From: Pseudomonas azadiae
Lineage (GTDB): Bacteria > Pseudomonadota > Gammaproteobacteria > Pseudomonadales > Pseudomonadaceae
Direction: 5' to 3'
Length of the DNA stretch: 64,000 bases
NCBI RefSeq assembly: GCF_019145355.1
Contig: NZ_JAHSTY010000001.1
Span: 124,001 to 188,000, forward strand
The position numbers were made by a program, and so were the translations under genes. Every line of letters begins with the position of its first letter. Positions within the stretch are counted from its first letter, which is position 1. Shown here piece by piece: positions 11,088 to 19,309 of the stretch. The notes beneath the pieces are model-generated. The model saw only the letters and a program-made list of their open reading frames with translations. It made no database searches and was not told the origin of the DNA.

Positions 11088-12257
11088 ATGACCCGTTCAT
11101 TACGCATCCTCTACATCGGCCTGTTCCTGGTGCTGTTGCTGGCCCTGGGCGCCTGGTCGCTGCGCAGTTTCTTCGGCTTCAGCACCAATGCCGACGCGAC
11201 CGTGCTCAACGGCCGCTGGGCCAAAGCCGTCGAGACGCACTACGACGAGGAGTTCCCGATCAAGCGCTTGGGCACTAACCTTTGGGCGGCGCTGGACTAC
11301 AAGCTGTTCAATGAAGGCCGCCCTGGCGTGGTGCTGGGCCGCGATCACTGGTTGTACAGCGACGAGGAGTTCAACCCCGCCGTCAACGAAGACCAGAACC
11401 TTCAAGACAACTACGCGCTGGTCGAAGGCGTACGCCAAAAGCTCAAGGCCCAAGGCATTCAGTTGGTAATGGCGATCGTACCGGCCAAGGTGCGCCTGTA
11501 CCCGGAACACCTGGATGAGGTGAAACCGGCGAGCATCCACGCCAACCTGTACCAGGACTTCCATGCCCGCGTCGCGGCCGACAAGATCATCGCCCCAGAC
11601 CTGCTCGGCCCCCTGCAACAAGCCAAGCTGGGCGGCAAGCAAGTGTTCCTGCGCACCGACACCCACTGGACGCCGGACGGTGCGGAAATCGCGGCCAAGC
11701 AGTTGGCCAAGGCGATTGCCGACAAGACCCCGCTGAGCGGCGAGCCGCAGCAGTTTGTCACCGAGGCCGAAACAACTGCGCCGCACAAAGGCGACCTGCG
11801 TCTGTTCCTGCCCCTGGACCCGCTGTTCGAAAACCTGATGCCGCCTAAAGAGCCGCTGGAAAAACGCGTGACGCACCTGGCCGAAACCAAAGGCGACGAC
11901 GCACTGTTCAGTGACAGCGAAACCCCGGTGGCCCTGGTGGGCACCAGCTACAGCGCCAACCCCAACTGGAACTTCGTCGGCGCGCTCAAGCAAGCCCTGG
12001 GCCGCGACGTGGTCAGCTACGCCGAAGACGGCCACGGCCCGATCCTGCCGATGCTCAGCTACCTCAAAAGCGACGACTTCAAGAACAGCCCGCCACAGGT
12101 GCTGGTCTGGGAGTTCCCTGAACGTTATCTGCCTATCAACAACGAAATCGGCGATGCCGACCCTTCATGGGTTGCGCAGCTAAAACAAGCCGGTTCGCGC
12201 CAACAAAACATGGCAATCAACACTAAATCCGAGACGCCCGACCGGGCGCAAAACTGA
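11088..12257 (+). CDS. algJ: AlgJ, membrane-anchored SGNH acetyltransferase
   Basis: AlgJ is a 389-residue periplasmic protein tethered by an N-terminal signal-anchor (ILYIGLFLVLLLALGAW). It is homologous to AlgX and passes acetyl groups on from AlgI. The Asp-His pair is in RTDTHWTPDGAE and the nucleophile in VGTSYSANPNW. The start has GAGGGAGCCGACC upstream, and the spacing from algI is 11 nt. It lacks the carbohydrate-binding module of AlgX, in line with the family. AlgF follows after 16 nt. Confidence 0.95.
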   Translation: MTRSLRILYIGLFLVLLLALGAWSLRSFFGFSTNADATVLNGRWAKAVETHYDEEFPIKRLGTNLWAALDYKLFNEGRPGVVLGRDHWLYSDEEFNPAVNEDQNLQDNYALVEGVRQKLKAQGIQLVMAIVPAKVRLYPEHLDEVKPASIHANLYQDFHARVAADKIIAPDLLGPLQQAKLGGKQVFLRTDTHWTPDGAEIAAKQLAKAIADKTPLSGEPQQFVTEAETTAPHKGDLRLFLPLDPLFENLMPPKEPLEKRVTHLAETKGDDALFSDSETPVALVGTSYSANPNWNFVGALKQALGRDVVSYAEDGHGPILPMLSYLKSDDFKNSPPQVLVWEFPERYLPINNEIGDADPSWVAQLKQAGSRQQNMAINTKSETPDRAQN

Positions 12258-12273
12258 AAGAGAGGTAACTCAC

Positions 12274-12930
12274 ATGACTTTCACTACAACTCCGCGTCGT
12301 CTCGCCAAGACCCTGGCCATCGCTGCCGGCTTGAGCTTCGTATCGATGTCCGCCTTCGCCGGCGGTGACGCCGCCCTCTATGGCCCGACCGCACCAAAAG
12401 GCTCGAGCTTCGTGCGTATCTACAACGCTTCGAACCAGGAAGTCAGCGCGACCGTTGGCAGCACCAACCTGAGCGAAGTCGCGCCACTGGCCAGCAGCGA
12501 TTTCAGCTTCATGCCTGGCGGTGACTACAGCGCCAAGGTCGGCAGCCAGACGGTGCCGGTCAAACTCGCCCCCGATCACTACTACACCCTGGTCAACAAC
12601 AGCAGCGGCCAGCCACAACTGATCGAAGAACCGCCGTTCAAGAACAAGCAGAAGTCCCTGGTGCGTGTGCAGAACCTCAGCGACAAAGCGCTGACCCTGA
12701 AAACCGCCGATGGCAAGACTGACGTGGTCAAGGCAGTCGCCGCCAAAAGCCGTGGCGAACGCGAAATCAACCCGGTGAAGGTGAGCCTGGCGCTTTATGA
12801 CGGTGACAAGAAGGTCGGCGATGTGAAGCCGGTTGCCCTGGAGCGCGGTGAAGCGGCGGTGCTGTACGTCACCGGTTCCGGTTCGAGCCTGTCGCCAGTG
12901 TGGGTAAAACGCCCCGTGTCGACCCGCTAA
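12274..12930 (+). CDS. algF: AlgF, periplasmic alginate O-acetylation adaptor
   Basis: A 218-residue periplasmic protein needed for alginate O-acetylation, thought to link AlgJ and AlgX rather than to catalyse. The signal peptide runs to about SMSAFA, followed by GGDAALYGPTAPKGSSFVR and two beta-rich domains. The AGAGG ribosome site is well placed. A GTGGGAGC-family repeat follows 9 nt after the stop, separating it from algA. Confidence 0.95.
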   Translation: MTFTTTPRRLAKTLAIAAGLSFVSMSAFAGGDAALYGPTAPKGSSFVRIYNASNQEVSATVGSTNLSEVAPLASSDFSFMPGGDYSAKVGSQTVPVKLAPDHYYTLVNNSSGQPQLIEEPPFKNKQKSLVRVQNLSDKALTLKTADGKTDVVKAVAAKSRGEREINPVKVSLALYDGDKKVGDVKPVALERGEAAVLYVTGSGSSLSPVWVKRPVSTR

Positions 12931-12939
12931 CTATTCCTC

Positions 12940-13027
12940 TGTGGGAGCCGGGCTTGCCCGCGATGGCATCACCTCGGTGTCACTGACAGACCGAGTCGCC
13001 TGCATCGCAGGCAAGCCAGCTCCCACA
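12940..13027. repeat. GTGGGAGC-family REP doublet between algF and algA
   Basis: An 88-bp element with arms TGTGGGAGCCGGGCTTGCCC and ATCGCAGGCAAGCCAGCTCC around a variable centre. It has the same length and arms as the copy inside algK. It lies within the transcribed alginate operon and could affect mRNA stability between algF and algA. Confidence 0.92.
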
Positions 13028-13103
13028 GGGACCGAGACAAAAACAAGAGTGAAACGACAAACCTTCGTAGCTCTGACCCAAATCGATTCAAGGAGAAACC
13101 CCC

Positions 13104-14555
13104 ATGATTCCAGTCATCCTTTCCGGTGGTAGCGGCTCACGTCTTTGGCCGCTTTCCCGTAAACAGTTCCCAAAGCAATTCCTCGCCCTGACCGGTGAGC
13201 ACACGCTGTTCCAGCAAACCCTGGAACGCCTGGTGTTCGAAGGCATGGACTCCCCGATCGTGGTCTGCAACAAGGACCACCGTTTTATCGTCAACGAGCA
13301 ACTGGCCGCGCGCAAGCTGGAATGCCAGCGCATCCTGATGGAACCGTTCGGCCGCAACACCGCGCCGGCCGTGGCCCTCACCGCGATGATGCTGGTCAAT
13401 GAAGGCCGTGACGAACTGATGCTGGTGCTGCCGGCCGACCACGTGATCGACGATCAGAAAGCCCTGCAACGTGCGCTGGCCCTGGCCACCGTAGCGGCCG
13501 AACGCGGCGAGATGGTGCTGTTCGGCGTACCGGCGACCCGTCCGGAAACCGGTTATGGCTACATCAAGTCCACCAACGATGCGCTGCTGCCCGAGGGCGT
13601 GAGCCGCGTCGAACAGTTCGTGGAGAAGCCCGATGAAAAGCGCGCCGTCGAGTTCGTCAAGAGCGGCGGTTACTTCTGGAACAGCGGCATGTTCCTGTTC
13701 CGTGCCAGCCGCTTCCTCGAAGAGCTGAAAAAGCACGACCCGGACATCTACGACACCTGCCTGCTGACGCTGGAACGCAGCCAGCAGGATGCCGATACGG
13801 TTTCCTTCGACGAAGCCACCTTCGCCTGCTGCCCGGACAACTCCATCGACTACGCCGTGATGGAAAAAACCCAGCGCGCCTGCGTGGTGCCGTTGAGCGC
13901 CGGTTGGAGCGACGTGGGCTGCTGGGCGTCGCTGTGGGCGGTCAACGATAAAGATATACACGGTAACGTCAGCAAAGGCGACGTGGTGATCCAGGACAGC
14001 CGCAACTGCATGATCCACGGCAACGGCAAACTGGTGTCGGTGATCGGCCTGGACAACATCGTGGTGGTGGAAACCAAGGACGCAATGATGATTGCCCACA
14101 AGGACAAGGTCCAGGGCGTCAAGCAGATGGTCTCGACCCTCAACGACCAGGGCCGCAGCGAAACCCAGAACCACTGCGAAGTCTATCGTCCGTGGGGCTC
14201 GTACGATTCGGTGGACATGGGCGGTCGCTTCCAGGTCAAGCACATCTCGGTCAAGCCGGGCGCGTGCCTGTCGCTGCAGATGCACCACCACCGCGCCGAA
14301 CACTGGATCGTGGTCAGCGGCACGGCCGAAGTGACCTGTGACGAGAACGTGTTCCTGCTCACCGAAAACCAGTCCACCTACATCCCGATCGCCTCGGTGC
14401 ACCGCCTGCGCAACCCGGGCAAGATTCCGTTGGAGATCATCGAAGTGCAATCGGGCAGTTACCTGGGCGAAGACGATATCGAGCGGTTCGAAGATATCTA
14501 CGGTCGCTCGACGCCGGTTGAACGTGGCGTGTCGGTGAAAACTATCGCGCAATAA
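13104..14555 (+). CDS. algA: AlgA, bifunctional mannose-6-phosphate isomerase / GDP-mannose pyrophosphorylase
   Basis: This 483-residue cytosolic enzyme supplies GDP-mannose for alginate, first turning fructose-6-phosphate into mannose-6-phosphate and later coupling mannose-1-phosphate with GTP. The N-terminal nucleotidyltransferase signature GGSGSRLWPLSRKQFPKQF is at residues 7-25, FVEKPD is further on, and the C-terminal cupin isomerase domain carries the metal motif QMHHHRAEHW. A strong AAGGAG precedes the start. The phosphomannomutase step (AlgC) is normally encoded elsewhere. The gene is the last of the operon and is followed by a terminator. Confidence 0.97.
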   Translation: MIPVILSGGSGSRLWPLSRKQFPKQFLALTGEHTLFQQTLERLVFEGMDSPIVVCNKDHRFIVNEQLAARKLECQRILMEPFGRNTAPAVALTAMMLVNEGRDELMLVLPADHVIDDQKALQRALALATVAAERGEMVLFGVPATRPETGYGYIKSTNDALLPEGVSRVEQFVEKPDEKRAVEFVKSGGYFWNSGMFLFRASRFLEELKKHDPDIYDTCLLTLERSQQDADTVSFDEATFACCPDNSIDYAVMEKTQRACVVPLSAGWSDVGCWASLWAVNDKDIHGNVSKGDVVIQDSRNCMIHGNGKLVSVIGLDNIVVVETKDAMMIAHKDKVQGVKQMVSTLNDQGRSETQNHCEVYRPWGSYDSVDMGGRFQVKHISVKPGACLSLQMHHHRAEHWIVVSGTAEVTCDENVFLLTENQSTYIPIASVHRLRNPGKIPLEIIEVQSGSYLGEDDIERFEDIYGRSTPVERGVSVKTIAQ

Positions 14556-14570
14556 TACAGTCGTAAGAGA

Positions 14571-14630
14571 AGCCCTCGCCCAGCCCATTGCGTCCCCTAT
14601 CCGCAGTGGGTTGGGTGGGGGCTTTTTGTT
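14571..14630 (+). terminator. Intrinsic terminator of the alginate operon
   Basis: The long GC stem AGCCC(TC)GCCCAGCCCA pairs with TGGGTTGGGTGGGGGCT (some G-U pairs) and is followed by TTTTTGTTTG. It lies 15 nt after the algA stop. Confidence 0.85.
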
Positions 14631-14660
14631 TGGGCCTTGCAGTGGCTGTAAGGGCCTCTT

Positions 14661-14741
14661 CGCAGGCAAGCCAGCTCCCACAGTTAACCGCATTGCAAAG
14701 GATGTACCCGGTCAACTGTGAGAGCTGGCTTGCCTGCGATG
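14661..14741. repeat. GTGGGAGC-family doublet, inverted arrangement
   Basis: The arms appear in the opposite order: CGCAGGCAAGCCAGCTCCCA then TGAGAGCTGGCTTGCCTGCG, about 33 bp apart. It sits in the 440-nt gap after algA, together with the terminator and the leader of the next gene. Confidence 0.85.
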
Positions 14742-14870
14742 ACGCCTGGAAGCACAACCGCCAGCATTGACCCTTGCCCCCATCCTGCCTATCCTCGCGC
14801 CTGTCACGACTCATTCGTGATGAGGTTTGACGGCCTCTACCACTCATAGGACCAAGCACATTGTCATGGC

Positions 14871-14990
14871 GACTGTGCGTGGGGCGCTTTCGAGCGCGCC
14901 GGGTTCCTATGACCGGTCCGTCAACCTGCGCACAGTTGCCACCCATTCGTTTGACGGCGAAGCGTGGCAACTCCCATTTTCATAGGAGAT
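14871..14990 (+). promoter_or_regulatory. Candidate structured 5' leader RNA of the DUF3077-like gene
   Basis: Directly upstream of ATG 14996 lies a compact set of complementary segments. ACTGTGCG (14872-14879) pairs with CGCACAGT (14929-14936). Within that, GCGCT-TTCG-AGCGC (14884-14897) forms a UUCG-tetraloop hairpin and GGTT/AACC (14902-14905/14923-14926) encloses GACCGGTC. Next, GTTGCCAC (14935-14942) pairs with GTGGCAAC (14964-14971) around an inner TTCG/CGAA. Finally CTCC (14971-14974) can pair with the ribosome site GGAG (14985-14988). The last two pairings share a base, so alternative folds are possible. It could be a riboswitch-like or translational control leader; the ligand is unknown. 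Confidence 0.6.
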
Positions 14991-14995
14991 CCACC

Positions 14996-15271
14996 ATGTC
15001 CAAACAAACCACCCGCCCCACCCCTTTCGGCGTCTGCGACCGGAATGAGGCACCTCTGTTTTCCGTACAGCCCGACATCCCTATCGAACAAGCACTGGAA
15101 CATGCCAGTTGTGTCTTAGGCACTGCGCGCGTGCTCACCCTGGCCGCTCAAGATTTATGCACTGAGCACCAGAGTTACCTGAATTGGGCGAGCCTGCAGT
15201 TGGCAGAAACTGGCTTGGCTTTGGTGGAGGCTTGCATTGATGGCTTGCAGGCCGATGCTTCTACTCAGTAA
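14996..15271 (+). CDS. Small DUF3077-like protein of Pseudomonas, function unknown
   Basis: A 91-residue soluble protein with no signal peptide or membrane segment. The pattern PLFSVQPDIPIEQALEHAS followed by a long helix ending in ALVEACIDGL resembles the small DUF3077 family common in pseudomonads, whose role is unknown; DUF6124 is a related alternative. TAGGAG lies 7 nt before ATG 14996. Reading further upstream would run into the foldable leader, so the short form is preferred. It stands alone, with a repeat after it. The family assignment is from memory of the pattern, not from a search. Confidence 0.7.
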   Translation: MSKQTTRPTPFGVCDRNEAPLFSVQPDIPIEQALEHASCVLGTARVLTLAAQDLCTEHQSYLNWASLQLAETGLALVEACIDGLQADASTQ

Positions 15272-15276
15272 GTAAG

Positions 15277-15362
15277 TCATCGCGGGCAAGTCCACTCCCA
15301 CAGTTGACCGGGTTCATCCCCGGAATACGCTCAACCTGTGGGAGCTGGCTTGCCTGCGATGG
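15277..15362. repeat. GTGGGAGC-family doublet, inverted arrangement
   Basis: TCATCGCGGGCAAGTCCACT and TGTGGGAGCTGGCTTGCCTG form the arms with about 40 bp between them; the first arm is diverged. It fills most of the 178-nt gap between the DUF3077-like gene and the next gene. Confidence 0.85.
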
Positions 15363-15449
15363 CGCCCGTGCGGCCCACACAATGCTCAAGCTAACCAATC
15401 CCACCTACGCTTAAGTTAGGATGCTCGTTCCCTATTCGAGGCAACCTCC

Positions 15450-15914
15450 ATGTTCTTCGGCGTTCTACTGATCATCACCTGGCTGATCCTGCTGCTGCGC
15501 TATCCCGCCAAGGCCTTGCCGGTATCTCTCGCCGCCGCTGTCGGCCTGGGCTTCGTAGCGATCTGGATGGTATGGCTGGATAACCGTGAAGCGTCCCAAT
15601 TGGCGCGCCTTGAGCTGCGCATCACCTACGCGCCACAGGAATGCCCCGCCGACCGCCCGCTCAAGCTGACCCTCAACAACGGCAACGACGTACCGCTGAC
15701 CGAACTGCGCTGGCGCGTCGCCGCCTATGCACCGGGTGACACCGTCAACCTCGCCGACAACGTCTATGCTGCTCCACGCTATCGCGGCCCCGGCGAGTTG
15801 CAGGCCGGCGCCACTTGGGACGATTGCCTGCCCACCCCGCCGCTGCGCCCCGGCTACCGGCCGCAAACCCTGGAATTTCGTGCCGAGCACCTGCAAGGCA
15901 GTTTCTCGGACTGA
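15450..15914 (+). CDS. Small membrane-anchored protein with extracytoplasmic beta domain, unknown function
   Basis: A 154-residue protein. Residues 1-18 (FFGVLLIITWLILLLRY) and about 24-44 (LPVSLAAAVGLGFVAIWMVW) are hydrophobic, followed by a soluble domain rich in beta-forming stretches with two cysteines (APQECPADR and WDDCLPTPP) that could form a disulphide outside the cytoplasm. GAGG lies upstream of the start. Similar pseudomonad proteins are often labelled multidrug transporter, which the size does not support. It is 14 nt upstream of an SDR gene and may be cotranscribed with it. Confidence 0.75.
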   Translation: MFFGVLLIITWLILLLRYPAKALPVSLAAAVGLGFVAIWMVWLDNREASQLARLELRITYAPQECPADRPLKLTLNNGNDVPLTELRWRVAAYAPGDTVNLADNVYAAPRYRGPGELQAGATWDDCLPTPPLRPGYRPQTLEFRAEHLQGSFSD

Positions 15915-15928
15915 CAAAGGACTGACCC

Positions 15929-16741
15929 ATGCCCAATGTACTCATCACCGGTTGCTCCAGCGGCATTGGCCGCGCCCTGGCGGACGCCTTCAAATCCGCC
16001 GGATTCAACGTGTGGGCCAGCGCCCGCCGCCCGGAAGACGTCGCCGCCCTGGCCGGCGCCGGCTTCAATGCGCTCGAACTGGACGTCAACGACAGTGCCG
16101 CCTTGCAGCGCCTGGCCGAGCAATTGGGAGAGTTGGATGTGCTGGTCAACAACGCCGGCTACGGCGCCATGGGCCCGCTGCTCGATGGCGGCACCGAGGC
16201 GATGCAGCGCCAGTTCGAGACCAATGTGTTCTCTATCGTCGGCATGACCCAGGCGCTGTTCCCGGCCCTGCGTCGCAGCAAAGGCCTGGTGGTGAATATC
16301 GGCAGTGTTTCCGGCGTATTGGTCACACCGTTTGCCGGCGCCTACTGCGCCTCGAAAGCGGCCGTGCATGCCTTGAGCGATGCACTGCGCATGGAACTGG
16401 CACCGTTCGGCGTGCGGGTGATGGAAGTTCAGCCCGGCGCCATTGATACAAGCTTTGCAAAAACCGCCGGCGCCCAAGCCGAGCAGTTGATCAACGAAAA
16501 ATCCCCCTGGTGGCCGTTGCGCGACGGCATCCGTGCACGCAGCCAGGCTTCCCAGGACAAGCCGACCCCGGCCAACGAATTTGCGGCGGATGTGCTCAAG
16601 GCCGTGCAACAACCAAAACCGCCGCGCCTGCTGCGTTCGGGCAATGGCAGCCGAGCGTTGCCGTTGATGGCGGCGTTAGTGCCCAAAGGGTTATTGGAGA
16701 AGGTGTTGAACAAACGCTTTGGGTTGAGCGGTGTGTTGTAA
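15929..16741 (+). CDS. Short-chain dehydrogenase/reductase (classical SDR)
   Basis: A 270-residue Rossmann enzyme. The cofactor motif TGCSSGIG is at residues 7-14, NNAGYG follows, and the catalytic Ser (NIGSVSG) and YxxxK (YCASK) are present. The residues after the second strand, ASARRPED, include Arg, which suggests NADP(H), though this is inference. Substrate is unknown. The stop is 91 nt before the ATPase of the Septu-like pair, where base composition changes. Confidence 0.9.
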   Translation: MPNVLITGCSSGIGRALADAFKSAGFNVWASARRPEDVAALAGAGFNALELDVNDSAALQRLAEQLGELDVLVNNAGYGAMGPLLDGGTEAMQRQFETNVFSIVGMTQALFPALRRSKGLVVNIGSVSGVLVTPFAGAYCASKAAVHALSDALRMELAPFGVRVMEVQPGAIDTSFAKTAGAQAEQLINEKSPWWPLRDGIRARSQASQDKPTPANEFAADVLKAVQQPKPPRLLRSGNGSRALPLMAALVPKGLLEKVLNKRFGLSGVL

Positions 16742-16832
16742 GCAAGCGTGAAGCCCACCTGCCAAAACCTGGGATGAGTGCCATAATCGCCGCCTGCCTC
16801 TTGAAACTGACTGGCCCCACAAGGGTAATGCG

Positions 16833-18191
16833 ATGGAAATTAGAAAAATTCGACTGAACAACGTCGGTCGTTTTACCGACTTGGAAGTCGCCTTTGCGCC
16901 TACCGAAAAGCATGCATCGAAGGTGACGGTGTTTGTGGGAAATAATGGGGCGGGGAAGACGACGATTTTGAAGTCGTTGGCGACTTCACTCAGTTGGCTT
17001 GTCGGAAGAATTAAAACGGATAACGGAAGTGGAAGCCCGATAGCCGAGGACATTGTAAATAACAGCACATCCTCTTCTTCTATCGACATATTTGTACGCT
17101 CGACCGGCCACCCTACCGAAGACAAATCAGAAGGTTTTCGCTGGACGCTTTCTCGCACTCGAAAAGGGCACCCATCCAAGGCAACTAGCAACCTTGCTGA
17201 CGTCACAAAGTTAGCCGATTATTTTCGCTTGCATATCGCCATCGTTGATGAAAAGGCATCCGTTCCGATCATTGCTTTTTATCCAGTAGAGCGATCAGTG
17301 CTGGATATCCCCTTAAACATCAAGAAGTCTGGAAAACCATCTGACCAATTGGATGGCTACGATTATTCGTTAAGTGGGCGTGTGGACTTCAGTCACTTTT
17401 TTGAATGGTTTAGAGAGCGGGAAGATAGCGAGAACGAAAAAGGCATTCCGCTTTCGGTAATGGAAAATCTCGCGAAAACGGTTACGCCTGCACAAAACCA
17501 TATTTTGTCCGAATTGACTGCTGTATATCTTGCTTCTCGCGACCCTCAGCTCAATGCAGTAAGAAATGCCATTAACGCATTTATGCCCGATTTTAATAAT
17601 CTCCGAGTCCAGCGCCAACCACACCTGCATATGGCAGTAGATAAAGCAGGAAGGACGCTGAATGTTAACCAGCTGTCTCAGGGCGAAAAAACGTTGATGG
17701 CTCTGATTGGAGACATAGCCCGCCGTCTTGCGCTAATGAATCCTTCATTGAGCAATCCGTTACTTGGCAAAGGTGTAGTCATGATTGACGAGGTCGATCT
17801 GCACTTGCACCCGCAGTGGCAACGTCGCCTAATCCACCAACTGACCGCTACCTTCCCCCACTGCCAATTTATCCTGACCACCCACTCCCCCCTGGTAATC
17901 AGCGATACCAAAGACGTCCTGTGCTACGTGCTGGACGACGGCGAACTGGAAGAACGCAACGGCTTATACGGTCTCGACGCAAACCAGGTACTGCTCAGCG
18001 TCATGGACACGGACGTGCGCAACAGTGAAGTTCAAGCACGCCTGGATAAATTATTGGAGCTGCTGCAAGACAAAAAATTGAAAGCAGCTAAAGCCCTCTT
18101 CGAAGAGCTGTCCGCAGACCTGCCGCCCGGCCATATCGAACTGACCAAAGCCGCCCTTCTGATTCGCAAGCTGGAGTTGCGCAGTGCGTAA
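16833..18191 (+). CDS. AAA/ABC-type ATPase, Septu PtuA-like
   Basis: A 452-residue SMC/OLD-like ATPase. Walker A is GNNGAGKT (residues 36-43), an ABC-type signature LSQGEKTLMAL lies near 280, Walker B VVMIDEVDLHLHPQWQ near 314-328, and an H-loop FILTTHSPL near 346. There is no TOPRIM nuclease domain, unlike full OLD proteins. The first two thirds are visibly AT-richer than the flanks, with codons such as AAA, TTT and ATT, which points to acquisition by transfer. It overlaps the HNH gene by 8 nt, the arrangement expected for PtuA-PtuB of Septu anti-phage systems. A retron-linked or standalone ATPase role is the alternative; no reverse transcriptase is seen here. Confidence 0.75.
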   Translation: MEIRKIRLNNVGRFTDLEVAFAPTEKHASKVTVFVGNNGAGKTTILKSLATSLSWLVGRIKTDNGSGSPIAEDIVNNSTSSSSIDIFVRSTGHPTEDKSEGFRWTLSRTRKGHPSKATSNLADVTKLADYFRLHIAIVDEKASVPIIAFYPVERSVLDIPLNIKKSGKPSDQLDGYDYSLSGRVDFSHFFEWFREREDSENEKGIPLSVMENLAKTVTPAQNHILSELTAVYLASRDPQLNAVRNAINAFMPDFNNLRVQRQPHLHMAVDKAGRTLNVNQLSQGEKTLMALIGDIARRLALMNPSLSNPLLGKGVVMIDEVDLHLHPQWQRRLIHQLTATFPHCQFILTTHSPLVISDTKDVLCYVLDDGELEERNGLYGLDANQVLLSVMDTDVRNSEVQARLDKLLELLQDKKLKAAKALFEELSADLPPGHIELTKAALLIRKLELRSA

Positions 18192-18813
18192 GATCACCAA
18201 AGGAAATGAACCGGCAGCCCTGACAAAATGGAAGCGCACGTACCCGAATGGCCGCTACTCAGATTTGACCCCGGAAGAAAGGACATGCATTCGCCGCGCC
18301 TGTATCGAAGAGCAACATGGCTTGTGCGCGTATTGCTGCCACGAAATAACACCCGACAGCGCCCACAATGAACACGTTGAGGCCAGAGAAACCGCCCCAC
18401 ATCGTTCGTTGGATTTTGCCAACATCGTCGCGAGCTGCAACCGCAGCAAACAATGCGGCAGAGCGCACGCCCATCAGGTTTTGCCGCTGACATCCTTAAT
18501 GGATGAATGCGAAACAGAACTGAAATTTTATCTCTCCGGCCGTGTGGAGGGGCTGAGCGCTAGAGCCGTGACCTCCATCCAGGTCCTGAACCTTGGAGAC
18601 TCTCGCGAAAACAATCGCGCTCTGTTCGGCGCTAGAAAGTCGATTCTGGACGCGCTGCTCTACAACAGCGGAATGGAAGGCGATGACCTTGAAGTAGCTG
18701 ACATCGACTTATTAACGGCATTGAAGGAAGAACTGGAACAGCCCGACGCCAACAACCGCCTGAAACCCTTCGCCCCCGTGCTGGTGAATGTGATTCGCCA
18801 GTTAAGCGCCTGA
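18184..18813 (+). CDS. HNH endonuclease, Septu PtuB-like (TIGR02646-type)
   Basis: A 209-residue protein starting at GTG 18184 inside the end of the ATPase gene (8-nt overlap, different frame). Residues C48-x-x-C51 (LCAYC), H61-N-E-H64, N80 and C85/C91 fit a zinc-braced HNH fold of the kind found with PtuA-like ATPases and in some retron effector pairs. The family is proposed to cut nucleic acid once the ATPase partner releases or activates it upon infection. The C-terminal third is helical and unassigned. The stop is 14 nt before the next gene, which has normal GC, so the block probably ends here. Confidence 0.75.
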   Translation: MRKITKGNEPAALTKWKRTYPNGRYSDLTPEERTCIRRACIEEQHGLCAYCCHEITPDSAHNEHVEARETAPHRSLDFANIVASCNRSKQCGRAHAHQVLPLTSLMDECETELKFYLSGRVEGLSARAVTSIQVLNLGDSRENNRALFGARKSILDALLYNSGMEGDDLEVADIDLLTALKEELEQPDANNRLKPFAPVLVNVIRQLSA

Positions 18814-18827
18814 TAACGAGTACCCTC

Positions 18828-19229
18828 ATGATCGACTACAACGACTTTTTCGAAGAAGTGATCCAGACCCACGTCGAGATCGAGCAATGGTTTGCGGGCG
18901 TTGCGCCTGAGGGCACCCTGCAAAATTTGCTGGCTCGCTTCTCGCCTGAATTCAGCATGGTTGCCCCCGCCACCGGCACGCGGGTAAATGCGGCCGGGGT
19001 CAATGCGCTGTTCACGCGCCTGGGCGGGATGCGGCCGGGGTTGAAAATCACCTTGAGCGAGATGGCGGGGATTGATCGCCATGCACGCGGCGCCACCGTG
19101 ACCTACCGCGAGCAGCAGATTGATGACAGCGGCACGCAGACCGATCGCCGCGCCACGGTGGTCTTCGAAAAACAAGCCAGTGGCGCGCTGCTGTGGCGCC
19201 ATTTGCATGAGACCTTTATCAAGGCCTGA
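18828..19229 (+). CDS. SnoaL/DUF4440-like small protein
   Basis: A 133-residue protein resembling the cone-shaped NTF2/SnoaL fold: helical start (DFFEEVIQTHVEIEQWFAG), a phrase FSPEFSMVAPATGTRVNAAGV, and a beta-rich second half ending in LLWRHLHETFI. No catalytic assignment is possible. It has neighbour-like GC and codon use. The distance from the HNH gene is 14 nt, but it looks like old chromosomal sequence rather than part of the defence pair. Confidence 0.75.
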   Translation: MIDYNDFFEEVIQTHVEIEQWFAGVAPEGTLQNLLARFSPEFSMVAPATGTRVNAAGVNALFTRLGGMRPGLKITLSEMAGIDRHARGATVTYREQQIDDSGTQTDRRATVVFEKQASGALLWRHLHETFIKA

Positions 19230-19309
19230 CGCAGTCAACATGCAGTAGCCAGGTCCTACAGCAAAAAGCGAACGGCCTGACATCATTAAAAGGAATCAAT
19301 CCTCAGGCT

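Noticed and set aside
8254..11100. A 948-codon open frame on the minus strand across algL, algI and neighbours
   Set aside because: It is the antisense shadow of well-supported alginate genes in GC-rich DNA; its product is rich in His, Gln, Arg and Gly with no recognisable domain.
15450..15914. Multidrug transporter
   Set aside because: Two helices and a soluble domain in 154 residues do not make a transporter of any known family.
16833..18813. Retron or full OLD (overcoming lysogenization defect) system
   Set aside because: No reverse transcriptase or ncRNA is seen nearby, and the ATPase lacks a TOPRIM domain, so a two-gene Septu-like pair fits better.
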